Below, piece after piece: positions 1-4,845 of a DNA stretch of 5,899 nt. The first letter of the stretch is position 1, and each line of letters starts with the position of its first letter. This DNA comes from Chloroflexota bacterium (GTDB lineage Bacteria; Chloroflexota; Limnocylindria; Limnocylindrales; CSP1-4). The translations under genes and the position numbers were made by a program. Location: contig JAKAMV010000655.1 in the NCBI GenBank assembly GCA_021812735.1, forward strand, positions 1 to 5,899, written 5' to 3'. The notes below the pieces were generated by a model that was not told the DNA's origin, did not search any database, and worked only from the letters and a program-made list of their open reading frames with translations.

Positions 1-867
1 CAGGACCGCCCCGGTCTGGGGGTTCATCACGATCACGACGCCCTCCTTGAGCCCCGCCGTCTGCAGCCCCCACTGCAGCGCCTGCTGGGCCTGCTCCTGG
101 GTCGTCAGATCGATCGAGAGCTTGAGGGTGTCGCCGGCCTGCGGCTGCGACTGGGTGGCGAGGACCTGGATGGGGCGCCCCGTGGCGTCCCGCTCAACGA
201 CCTCGCTCCCGTACGTGCCGCGCAGCTGCGGCTCGTACTCCGCTTCCAGCCCAGCCTGGCCGATCATGTCGCTCGGCAGGTAGCCTTGGGCCCGCAGCTG
301 GCGGAGCTGGTCGGCGTTGATCGGTCCCGTGTACCCCAAGATCTGCGAGAGCAGCGGGCCGTACAGGTAGTTGCGGCGCGAGTCGACCACCACCTGCACG
401 CCGGGCAGGCTCAAGTGCTCTTCGGCGATGAGCTGCGCGACCGCAGGCGAAACGTCGGTGGCAACCTTGACGCCGTCGAAGACCGCGTTCGCAGCGGCAC
501 CGAGCGTCTCGTTGATCTGCGTGGCGGGCAGGTGCAGAAGCTCGGAGAGACGAGCCACGACCGCAGGCCGCTGCGGCCAGGGCAGATCGGCGGGGATGAC
601 CTCCACAGCGAAGGTCGGCACGTTCTCGACGAGCGGCCGTCCGGCACTGTCAACGATGAGCCCGCGCGTCGAGGGGATCGGCTCGAGCACGGTCATGTTG
701 GCCTGCGCCTGGCTCCCGTACGAGGGGCCCTGTATGAGCTGCAAGTAGGCCAGGCGGACCGTGAACGTACCCAGGACGAGCACGACCGTCAGGCCAAAGA
801 CCGCGAAGCGGGCGATCGAACGCCGGCGGGCCGGCGGCTCGACGAGGAGGACGCTCCGCGTGTTCAC
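1..867 (-). CDS. mrdA: Penicillin-binding protein 2 (peptidoglycan D,D-transpeptidase), N-terminal part, runs off the left edge
   Basis: Class B PBPs cross-link peptidoglycan; the PBP2 type works with the SEDS glycosyltransferase RodA in the elongation complex at the outer face of the membrane. Reading leftwards from a GTG at 865-867, 289 residues are visible and no stop occurs before the edge. A short basic N-terminus precedes one membrane anchor (about residues 18-37). The pedestal/dimerisation domain follows: STRG at 66-69 with D73, G76 and N82, then LYGPLLSQILGYTGPI at about 169-184, and IGQAGLEAEYEPQLRG at 202-217, the block typical of PBP2/FtsI proteins. The piece ends with NPQTGAVL (282-289), which normally opens the transpeptidase domain. 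The SxxK, SxN and KTG catalytic motifs must lie outside the window. The GTG start gives a normal N-terminus ahead of the anchor, but no good ribosome binding site precedes it, so a somewhat different start is possible. FtsI is the alternative; the spacing of motifs favours PBP2. Confidence 0.9.
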   Translation of the reverse strand, partial: MNTRSVLLVEPPARRRSIARFAVFGLTVVLVLGTFTVRLAYLQLIQGPSYGSQAQANMTVLEPIPSTRGLIVDSAGRPLVENVPTFAVEVIPADLPWPQRPAVVARLSELLHLPATQINETLGAAANAVFDGVKVATDVSPAVAQLIAEEHLSLPGVQVVVDSRRNYLYGPLLSQILGYTGPINADQLRQLRAQGYLPSDMIGQAGLEAEYEPQLRGTYGSEVVERDATGRPIQVLATQSQPQAGDTLKLSIDLTTQEQAQQALQWGLQTAGLKEGVVIVMNPQTGAVL

Positions 868-918
868 GGGTGAGTAGCTCGCACGGGAGCTCGGGACGAC
901 GTACGCATCGACGCCTGG

Positions 919-924
919 AGGATA
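919..924 (-). promoter_or_regulatory. Possible -10 element for the PBP2 gene
   Basis: The minus strand reads TATCCT here, four of six matches to the TATAAT consensus, about 50 bases upstream of the proposed GTG start of the PBP2 gene. No convincing -35 hexamer lies at 16-18 bases. The rest of the 868-1018 spacer is GC-rich and shows nothing else I can name. This is a weak call made by eye. Confidence 0.2.
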
Positions 925-1018
925 GCTGGGGAGCCGCAGGAGTGCGTTCCACCCGGTGTTCTTCCCAGCCCCGCGCAGCCCGCCGGCACGCGAGCGGCCG
1001 GCCGTCCAGAGATCGCAG

Positions 1019-1104
1019 TGCCGAAGGTGGGGTTCGAACCCACACGCCGCTCGCGCGGCAGCGGAGTTTAAGTCCGCCGCGTCTGCCGGTTCCGCCACTT
1101 CGGC
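1019..1104 (-). tRNA. tRNA-Leu, anticodon UAA
   Basis: The minus strand folds into a class II tRNA of 86 nt. The acceptor arms are GCCGAAG and CTTCGGC, followed by discriminator A73. The anticodon stem GCGGA/TCCGC encloses the loop CTTAAAC, placing anticodon UAA at 1068-1070. The long variable arm is a GCCGC/GCGGC stem with a GCGA loop, as expected for leucine, and the T arm contains GGTTCGAACC. The bases after A73 are CTG, so the 3' CCA is not encoded and must be added by CCA-adding enzyme, unlike the other four tRNAs in this window. It stands alone between the divergent PBP2 and GT87 genes. Confidence 0.96.
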
Positions 1105-1113
1105 GCGCTACGG

Positions 1114-1119
1114 AGTCTA
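1114..1119 (-). promoter_or_regulatory. Possible -10 element for tRNA-Leu
   Basis: The minus strand reads TAGACT nine bases upstream of the first base of tRNA-Leu, a distance that would start transcription only a few bases ahead of the mature 5' end. The same hexamer occurs at a plausible -10 position upstream of lemA (5471-5476). No matching -35 box is visible at normal spacing, so this rests on position and one hexamer. Confidence 0.25.
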
Positions 1120-1174
1120 TCCGTCGGCCGCGTCACGTGCGGCGGCGAGAGCGGCTCGCGGACTCGAACGCGGC

Positions 1175-2572
1175 ATGGTGCTGTCGGCCGCGAGGAGCGA
1201 CGCGCTTCCCCGCGACGTGGCACCATCGGCAGCGATGGCCGTGCTCTCTCCGACGGTTCCGCGCGCCGGGCGCGACCTCCTCGACCGCGCGCTGGGCTGG
1301 TTCGCCGCCGGCATGATCGCGGTTGGTCTTGGGCTCGCCGTCGTGCTGGTCGGCGAGCTTGCGGTGCCCCTCGCAGAGGGCGCTCATCACGACTTCCTCG
1401 CGTTCTACGCCGCGGGGAAGCTGGTGCTCGACGGACAGGCCGCTAGTCTCTACGACGCCCCCGCGCTGGCCGCCATTCAGCGCACGATCATCCCGACGCC
1501 AGTCGGCGCCAACGGGTACATGCCGTTCATCAACCCGCCGTTCGCTGCCGTGGCGTTCGCGCCGCTCGCGGCCCTGCCCGCCCAGGCGGCGCGCGCCACC
1601 TGGGCGCTGGTCAGCCTCGCGCTGCTGGCAATCGCGGCGGCCCGGATCGCACGCCCCCTGCCGGGTCGCGAGCGCGTGGTGGGCGCGCTCCTCCTCGTGC
1701 TGAGCTTCCCGGCCTACCACTCCCTGGCGGAAGGGCAGTGGTCGGCCGCGATGCTGCTGGGCGGGCTCGCGGCGCTCGAGGCCGCCCGGCGCGGTTCATG
1801 GCAGCTGGCGGGGCTGGCGCTGGCGACGTGGTGGCTCAAGCCGCAGCTGATCGCGCTACCGCTCCTTGCGCTTGCCCTCGACCGGCGCTGGGGGACCGTG
1901 GCCTGGTCCGTCCTTGGTGGGGCAGCTCTGACGCTCGCCAGCCTGCCCTTCGTCGGGCTCGGCGTCTACGGCACGTACGTGGGCTACCTGGTGCAGGTCG
2001 GGATCAGCCACTTCACCGGCGCAGGGGCGGTGGCCCGCTCGGTCTGGCAGGGGAACCTGGCGACCGCCGAGGGGCTCAACGGTCTCCTGGTGGGATACTT
2101 GGGCCAGGGGTCCGTCGTCTCCGTAGATGCGCTCTGGGGGGCGCTGGTCGCCGGGCTCGTCGGATTGTGGTTGGTCGCGTGCCGGTTCCAGCGCCCAGGA
2201 TTCGCGTCGCCGTCTGGCCGGCGCATGCTCGCGGCGGGCATCGGGGTCGTCCTGCTCGTGAACCCGAACCTCTTCGTGCAGGACTGCGTGCTCGTCTTCC
2301 TGCTGTTGCCGGCGCTCTGGCCGCTCGCGAGTCCAGGCTACTGGCGCGCGTCCGTCGCGGTCGCGGGCATCGCCGCGGTGACTCTGCTCGACCAGCCGCT
2401 CTCATCGCACCTGTTCACGCTGGTGCTGCTCGGCGTGGTGGTCGCGCTGTGCCTGTCGTCGATCGCGGACGCCCGTCGGCAGGGCTCCTTGGAGCAACAC
2501 CCACGGGGCCGTTCGCAGCTGCATGGGGCGCTGAAACGTGGAGGCGACGAGCGGATTCGAACCGCTGAATAG
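1175..2572 (+). CDS. GT87 (DUF2029) family integral membrane glycosyltransferase
   Basis: The 465-residue product is dominated by hydrophobic helices (starting at about 42-66, 122-134, 141-158, 166-180, 192-204, 211-234, 243-265, 317-336, 350-364, 369-385, 391-405 and 412-428). Family-like motifs are DFLAFYAAGKLVLDG (73-87) with LYD at 92-94, YMPFINPPFAAVAFAPLAAL (115-134), EGQWSAAMLL (186-195), WWLKPQLIALPLL (219-231) and NPNLFVQDCVLVFLLLP (363-379). This order matches GT87 proteins, GT-C fold enzymes that use polyprenyl-phosphate sugars outside the membrane; the acidic residue in the first outer loop (D73) is a candidate catalytic residue by analogy. Donor and acceptor cannot be inferred. 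Neither ATG 1175 nor the next in-frame ATG at 1235 has a good ribosome binding site; 1235 still precedes the first helix and is an equal alternative. The last ten or so residues are antisense to tRNA-Cys, so the true tail may have been altered. The gene appears monocistronic. Confidence 0.8.
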   Translation: MVLSAARSDALPRDVAPSAAMAVLSPTVPRAGRDLLDRALGWFAAGMIAVGLGLAVVLVGELAVPLAEGAHHDFLAFYAAGKLVLDGQAASLYDAPALAAIQRTIIPTPVGANGYMPFINPPFAAVAFAPLAALPAQAARATWALVSLALLAIAAARIARPLPGRERVVGALLLVLSFPAYHSLAEGQWSAAMLLGGLAALEAARRGSWQLAGLALATWWLKPQLIALPLLALALDRRWGTVAWSVLGGAALTLASLPFVGLGVYGTYVGYLVQVGISHFTGAGAVARSVWQGNLATAEGLNGLLVGYLGQGSVVSVDALWGALVAGLVGLWLVACRFQRPGFASPSGRRMLAAGIGVVLLVNPNLFVQDCVLVFLLLPALWPLASPGYWRASVAVAGIAAVTLLDQPLSSHLFTLVLLGVVVALCLSSIADARRQGSLEQHPRGRSQLHGALKRGGDERIRTAE

Positions 2573-2614
2573 AGGTTTTGCAGACCTCCCCCTTAACCAC
2601 TTGGGTACGTCGCC
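2539..2614 (-). tRNA. tRNA-Cys, anticodon GCA
   Basis: The minus strand gives a complete cloverleaf. Acceptor arms GGCGACG and CGTCGCC are followed by U73 and an encoded CCA. U73 is the discriminator used by cysteinyl-tRNA synthetase. The anticodon stem GAGGT/ACCTC encloses CTGCAAA, with anticodon GCA at 2579-2581, and the T arm is AGCGG-TTCGAAT-CCGCT. It is the last member of the four-tRNA array, 27 bases after tRNA-Gln. Its 3' end overlaps the 3' end of the plus-strand GT87 gene by 34 bases. Confidence 0.96.
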
Positions 2615-2641
2615 CCGCTGACTGCGGCCCGGGCCGGTGGT

Positions 2642-2715
2642 TGGCTGGCCCTCGAGGATTCGAACCTCGGTTCACGGATCCAAAGTCCGCTGTCCTACCA
2701 CTAGACGAAGGGCCA
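2642..2715 (-). tRNA. tRNA-Gln, anticodon UUG
   Basis: The minus strand gives a 74-nt tRNA with acceptor arms TGGCCCT and AGGGCCA, discriminator G73 and encoded CCA. The U1-A72 end is typical of bacterial glutamine tRNAs. The loop CTTTGGA, closed by GCGGA/TCCGT, carries anticodon UUG at 2681-2683. The T arm reads CGAGG-TTCGAAT-CCTCG. It is the third gene of the array, 31 bases after tRNA-Gly. Confidence 0.96.
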
Positions 2716-2746
2716 GCGGTCGTCGAGGGCCGTCTGAGGGAAGAAG

Positions 2747-2822
2747 TGGAGCGGAAGACGGGACTCGAACCCGCGACCCTCACCTTGGCAAGGTGATGCT
2801 CTACCAACTGAGCCACTTCCGC
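2747..2822 (-). tRNA. tRNA-Gly, anticodon GCC
   Basis: The minus strand gives a 76-nt tRNA with acceptor arms GCGGAAG and CTTCCGC, discriminator U73 and encoded CCA. The anticodon stem TCACC/GGTGA encloses TTGCCAA, with anticodon GCC at 2787-2789. The D arm contains GCTCAGTTGGTAGAGC and the T arm GCGGG-TTCGAGT-CCCGT. It is the second gene of the array, 35 bases after tRNA-Phe. Confidence 0.96.
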
Positions 2823-2833
2823 TCGATCGTGCC

Positions 2834-2849
2834 GCCCGGCCATCCGGGC
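2834..2849 (-). other. Stem-loop in the tRNA-Phe/tRNA-Gly spacer
   Basis: A perfect inverted repeat, GCCCGG and CCGGGC, is separated by four bases. On the transcribed strand it forms a 6-bp hairpin between the mature 3' end of tRNA-Phe and the 5' end of tRNA-Gly. Position suggests a processing or insulating element of the polycistronic precursor; there is no U tract, so it is not a typical terminator. Confidence 0.45.
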
Positions 2850-2857
2850 TCGTTGTG

Positions 2858-2933
2858 TGGTGCCGAGAGCCAGAATCGAACTGGCGACACCGCGATTTTC
2901 AGTCGCGTGCTCTACCAACTGAGCTATCTCGGC
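2858..2933 (-). tRNA. tRNA-Phe, anticodon GAA
   Basis: The minus strand gives a 76-nt tRNA with acceptor arms GCCGAGA and TCTCGGC, A73 and encoded CCA. The anticodon stem CGCGA/TCGCG encloses CTGAAAA, with anticodon GAA at 2898-2900. The D arm contains GCTCAGTTGGTAGAGC and the T arm GCCAG-TTCGATT-CTGGC. It is the promoter-proximal gene of the array Phe-Gly-Gln-Cys, whose members are separated by only 27-35 bases and are probably co-transcribed. Confidence 0.96.
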
Positions 2934-2971
2934 CCGCTGCGCCTCCGGGCGCCACCCCCTCGGCGGCCGAC

Positions 2972-3001
2972 AGGTTAGCACACCCGCCGCGTTCCAGTCG
3001 A
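2972..3001 (-). promoter_or_regulatory. Likely promoter of the tRNA array
   Basis: Reading the minus strand, TCGACT (2996-3001) resembles a -35 box and lies 18 bases from TAACCT (2972-2977), which keeps the most conserved -10 positions (T1, A2, T6). It is preceded by TGC, an extended -10 feature. Initiation about seven bases downstream would leave a leader of about 30 bases before tRNA-Phe. It is the only short AT-bearing patch in a GC-rich stretch and it sits where a promoter is needed. Confidence 0.45.
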
Positions 3002-3008
3002 GTCCCGG

Positions 3009-3074
3009 GCGCCTGCCTGCGTGGACGCGCGCCTGCCTGTGGCGCCTGCCCATCTCGTGCCGGGCGCCTGCCTG
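3009..3074. repeat. Four direct copies of GCGCCTGCCTG
   Basis: The 11-base word GCGCCTGCCTG occurs at 3009-3019, 3029-3039 and 3064-3074, with a shortened copy (GCGCCTGCC) at 3042-3050. Copy starts are 20, 13 and 22 bases apart, so this is a clustered rather than a regular tandem repeat. The outer copies share a longer context beginning CGGGCGCC. Confidence 0.7.
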
Positions 3075-3120
3075 GGAGCGGCAAACGACGTCGTCCGGCG
3101 CCGTGCGCCCGCCGCTCACG

Positions 3121-3218
3121 GTGCTGGGTCCGGCGTCCGGCGGGAGCGGATCGGCCCCACGGTCTGGAGAGGCAGCGCACGAGGTCGGATCGGCGCTCGG
3201 AGTGCTGGGTCCAGCGTC
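3121..3218. repeat. 17-bp direct repeat, two copies 81 bp apart
   Basis: GTGCTGGGTCCGGCGTC at 3121-3137 recurs at 3202-3218 with one change (G to A at the twelfth base). Between them the word CGGATCGGC also appears twice (3147-3155 and 3186-3194). The pattern suggests an old local duplication with divergence between the copies. Confidence 0.65.
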
Positions 3219-3274
3219 ACCCAGTCGCTGCCCACGGCACTCCCCGGCCCGGTGCGCACCGGCGACTCCCTCTC

Positions 3275-3316
3275 CACGTCAGCAGCGCGCGACATCACGT
3301 CAGCAGCGCGCGACAT
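3275..3316. repeat. Perfect 21-bp tandem duplication
   Basis: Two identical 21-base units abut exactly: 3275-3295 and 3296-3316. Each begins CACGTCAGCAG and ends CGCGACAT. A degenerate continuation (CACGTCATGTCG, 3319-3330) resembles the start and end of the unit with the middle missing, and is followed by a second CACGTG-type palindrome. The perfect identity points to a recent slippage or duplication event, as 21 bases would diverge quickly in unselected sequence. Confidence 0.85.
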
Positions 3317-3383
3317 CGCACGTCATGTCGACACGTGGCGGCTTGGGCGCAGGGTTGGGTGCCCGTCCCGCTCGGCCACGGAG

Positions 3384-3407
3384 CGCGTGAGGCACCGCGT
3401 GATGCAC
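3384..3407. repeat. 12-bp near-perfect tandem repeat
   Basis: CGCGTGAGGCAC (3384-3395) is followed immediately by CGCGTGATGCAC (3396-3407), differing at one base. It lies between the 21-bp duplication and the hairpin cluster. Confidence 0.6.
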
Positions 3408-3421
3408 AAAGGATCTGGCCG

Positions 3422-3443
3422 CACCGGGCCAGACGGCCCGGTG
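3422..3443. other. Perfect 9-bp hairpin with AGAC loop
   Basis: CACCGGGCC and GGCCCGGTG are separated by only AGAC, giving a very stable stem-loop on either strand. It is followed within a few bases by two GGCGCC palindromes and then by the 11-bp hairpin at 3464-3493. No T-rich run follows on either strand, so it is not a standard intrinsic terminator. Confidence 0.65.
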
Positions 3444-3463
3444 GCGCCGCACGGCGCCGGTGT

Positions 3464-3493
3464 CGTGCCTGACCTACGCGCGGGTCAGGCACG
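3464..3493. other. Perfect 11-bp hairpin with 8-base loop
   Basis: CGTGCCTGACC and GGTCAGGCACG are exact reverse complements separated by TACGCGCG. It is the longest perfect inverted repeat I found in the window outside the tRNAs. It could act as a transcript-end structure downstream of htpX (about 290 bases past the stop), as an RNA element, or as a protein-binding palindrome. No U tract follows on either strand. Confidence 0.7.
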
Positions 3494-3668
3494 CCGCTCC
3501 TCCCCGCCGGACGGTGTGCCGCGTTCCCCAGGCCGCGTCGGTGTACGTCACGTGCGATTGCGGAGCCTCAGCCCTGACGCCGCGGGAGCGTGCCGCGGGC
3601 GGCTCGCACAGATCGTGCCCGGCGGGACGCTGCTGGATCGGGCCGCCGGTGCCGTGTTGCCGCCCGTG

Positions 3669-3687
3669 CGCGGGGCGTCCCCTCGCG
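3669..3687. other. GGGG-CGT-CCCC hairpin
   Basis: CGCGGGG, loop CGT, CCCC, a two-base bulge and CGCG form a compact stem; an alternative fold pairs CCCC with the following GGGG across TCGC. Such mutually exclusive stems are common by chance in very GC-rich DNA, so the call is tentative. Confidence 0.3.
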
Positions 3688-3751
3688 GGGATCAAGCCTG
3701 ACGGGAGCGCGGGCGCCGTCCGACGCCGCACGAGGAGGAAGCGGACGATCG

Positions 3752-3771
3752 CGAGCTCGATTGCGAGCTCG
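3752..3771 (-). terminator. Hairpin just downstream of htpX, possible transcript end
   Basis: Two copies of the 8-base palindrome CGAGCTCG are separated by four bases, forming a perfect 8-bp stem with a CAAT loop on the transcribed strand. It begins eight bases beyond the htpX stop codon. The position suits a terminator or a 3'-end stabilising stem, but there is no following U run, so Rho-independent termination is not demonstrated. Confidence 0.4.
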
Positions 3772-3779
3772 TACCAGAG

Positions 3780-4760
3780 TCAGTCGAGCCCCTGCAACTG
3801 CCGGATCGCCGCCGGGTCGAGAGGCGGTTCGCCGGTGAGCTGGCGCAGCCGGTTGATCCGGTCGACGATCGGCGGGTGCGTCGAGAAGAGCCCCTGCGCA
3901 CGTGCCTCGAACTTCTTGATCGGGTTCACGATGTAGAGGTGCTGCGTGGCCCGGTTGGCGGCCTCCAGCACCTCCCGGTCCGAGGCGATCTTCGCCAACG
4001 CGCGCTCGAGCCCGGCCGGGTTCCGCGTCAGCCCCACGCTGGACGCATCGGCAAGGTACTCGCGCTGGCGGCTCACCGCGAGCTGCACGAGTCGGGCGAA
4101 GATCGGGGCGAGGATGGCGAGCACGATCGCGAGCAGGAACAAGACCAGCTGGAGCCCACCACCCCCCTCGCGGTCGTTGCCACGCCGTGGTCCGCCGCCC
4201 CAAAACGTGAAGCGCAGGAAGACGTCGGCCAGGAGGGCGATGCTCCCCACCAGCACCGCCACGAGCAGCGCGAAGCGGATGTCGTAGTTGCGGATGTGGG
4301 ACATCTCGTGCCCGATGACACCCTGCAGTTCCTCGCGGTCGAGCTTCTGCAAAAGCCCGCTGGTGATCGCGATCGACGCGTGGCGCGGGTCGCGCCCGGT
4401 CGCGAAGGCGTTGGGGGCCGTGTCATCGATGATGTAGACGCGCGGCGTGGGGATGCCAGCCGCGATCGCCATCTCCTGGACGACGTTGTAGAGCTGGGGC
4501 GCCTGTTGCGGCGTGACCTCGCGAGCGTGCGAGGCGCTCAAGACGAGCGCGTCGCCGCCGAAGTACGAGCCTGCGGTGAGCAGCAGCGAAACGAAGACCG
4601 CGCCCAGCACCACGACGTAGGCGGTATCCAGGTTGCCGCTGATGCCGTAGCCGATCGCGAACCCCAGGCCCGCGAGCACCAGCAGCACGATCAGGGCCAG
4701 CAGGAGCGAGTTGCGCCGATTGGCGGCTTGCTCGTCGCGGAACGTCGTGCGCGGAATCAC
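3780..4760 (-). CDS. htpX: M48 family membrane metalloprotease HtpX
   Basis: HtpX-type proteases are zinc enzymes of the cytoplasmic membrane that degrade damaged or misfolded membrane proteins. The 326-residue product shows the expected plan: a short polar N-terminus, two membrane helices (about 18-38 and 47-66), the zinc motif HEMSH at 151-155 (H151, E152, H155), two further hydrophobic stretches (about 163-182 and 204-227), the third-ligand region SRQREYLAD at 230-238 (E234 the likely ligand), and the C-terminal FSTHPP at 292-297 typical of the family. PNAFATG (116-122) is also conserved. A glycine-rich insert lies at about 188-202. The GTG start is supported by a strong ribosome binding site eight bases upstream. 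It follows lemA after an 85-base gap in the same direction, a common pairing, so co-transcription is likely. Length and catalytic residues look intact. Confidence 0.95.
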   Translation of the reverse strand: MIPRTTFRDEQAANRRNSLLLALIVLLVLAGLGFAIGYGISGNLDTAYVVVLGAVFVSLLLTAGSYFGGDALVLSASHAREVTPQQAPQLYNVVQEMAIAAGIPTPRVYIIDDTAPNAFATGRDPRHASIAITSGLLQKLDREELQGVIGHEMSHIRNYDIRFALLVAVLVGSIALLADVFLRFTFWGGGPRRGNDREGGGGLQLVLFLLAIVLAILAPIFARLVQLAVSRQREYLADASSVGLTRNPAGLERALAKIASDREVLEAANRATQHLYIVNPIKKFEARAQGLFSTHPPIVDRINRLRQLTGEPPLDPAAIRQLQGLD

Positions 4761-4768
4761 GCGCGATA

Positions 4769-4775
4769 CCTCCCT
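4769..4775 (-). promoter_or_regulatory. Ribosome binding site of htpX
   Basis: The minus strand reads AGGGAGG, eight bases before the GTG at 4758-4760. This supports the non-ATG start and places the first residues MIPRTTF directly ahead of the first membrane helix. Confidence 0.8.
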
Positions 4776-4845
4776 GGACCGTCGGGCTACGGGCGCCCCG
4801 ACGCCGGGCCAGCGATGGGGCCGTGACCCTGCATCCGCGAGATCC

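Larger units (their letters stand above)
3002..3779. other. Gene-free spacer rich in short repeats and hairpins
   Basis: Between the tRNA-array promoter and the htpX stop codon lie about 780 bases with no protein gene I can support. The open frames on both strands are compositionally biased (Arg, Ala, Pro, Gly), mutually overlapping and without recognisable domains. The left half carries four families of short direct repeats and the right half several perfect GC-rich inverted repeats, listed separately. I looked for the conserved cores of RNase P RNA, tmRNA and SRP RNA and did not find them. Part of it must be the 3' untranslated region of htpX. It may contain a non-coding RNA or be decayed sequence. 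Confidence 0.6.

Noticed and set aside
956..1174. Upstream extension of the GT87 frame from 956
   Set aside because: It would read antisense through the whole tRNA-Leu gene and give an Arg/Ala/Ser-rich segment with no family similarity.
2484..2495. Palindrome GCTCCTTGGAGC as a terminator of the tRNA array
   Set aside because: As RNA it gives only about four base pairs and no U tract follows. It lies inside the GT87 coding region, so chance is adequate.
2415..3119. 234-residue minus-strand open frame across the tRNA array
   Set aside because: It contains peptide signatures produced by translating tRNA genes (for example IAQLVEHATENRGVASS and SSGRTADFGSVNRGSNP). The four tRNAs explain this region.
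3009..3316. Possible CRISPR-like array in the repeat-rich spacer
   Set aside because: The repeat words differ from each other, spacing is irregular, the 21-bp units abut with no spacers, and there are no cas genes.
3021..3701. Long plus-strand open frame (226 residues) in the spacer
   Set aside because: It is rich in Arg/Ala/Gly/Pro, translates through every repeat and hairpin, has no recognisable domain, membrane segment or ribosome binding site, and competes with equally long frames on both strands. It looks like a GC-rich chance frame.
3876..4826. 316-residue plus-strand open frame opposite htpX
   Set aside because: It is the antisense shadow of the well-supported htpX gene, with Arg/Glu/Asp/His-rich composition and no domain.
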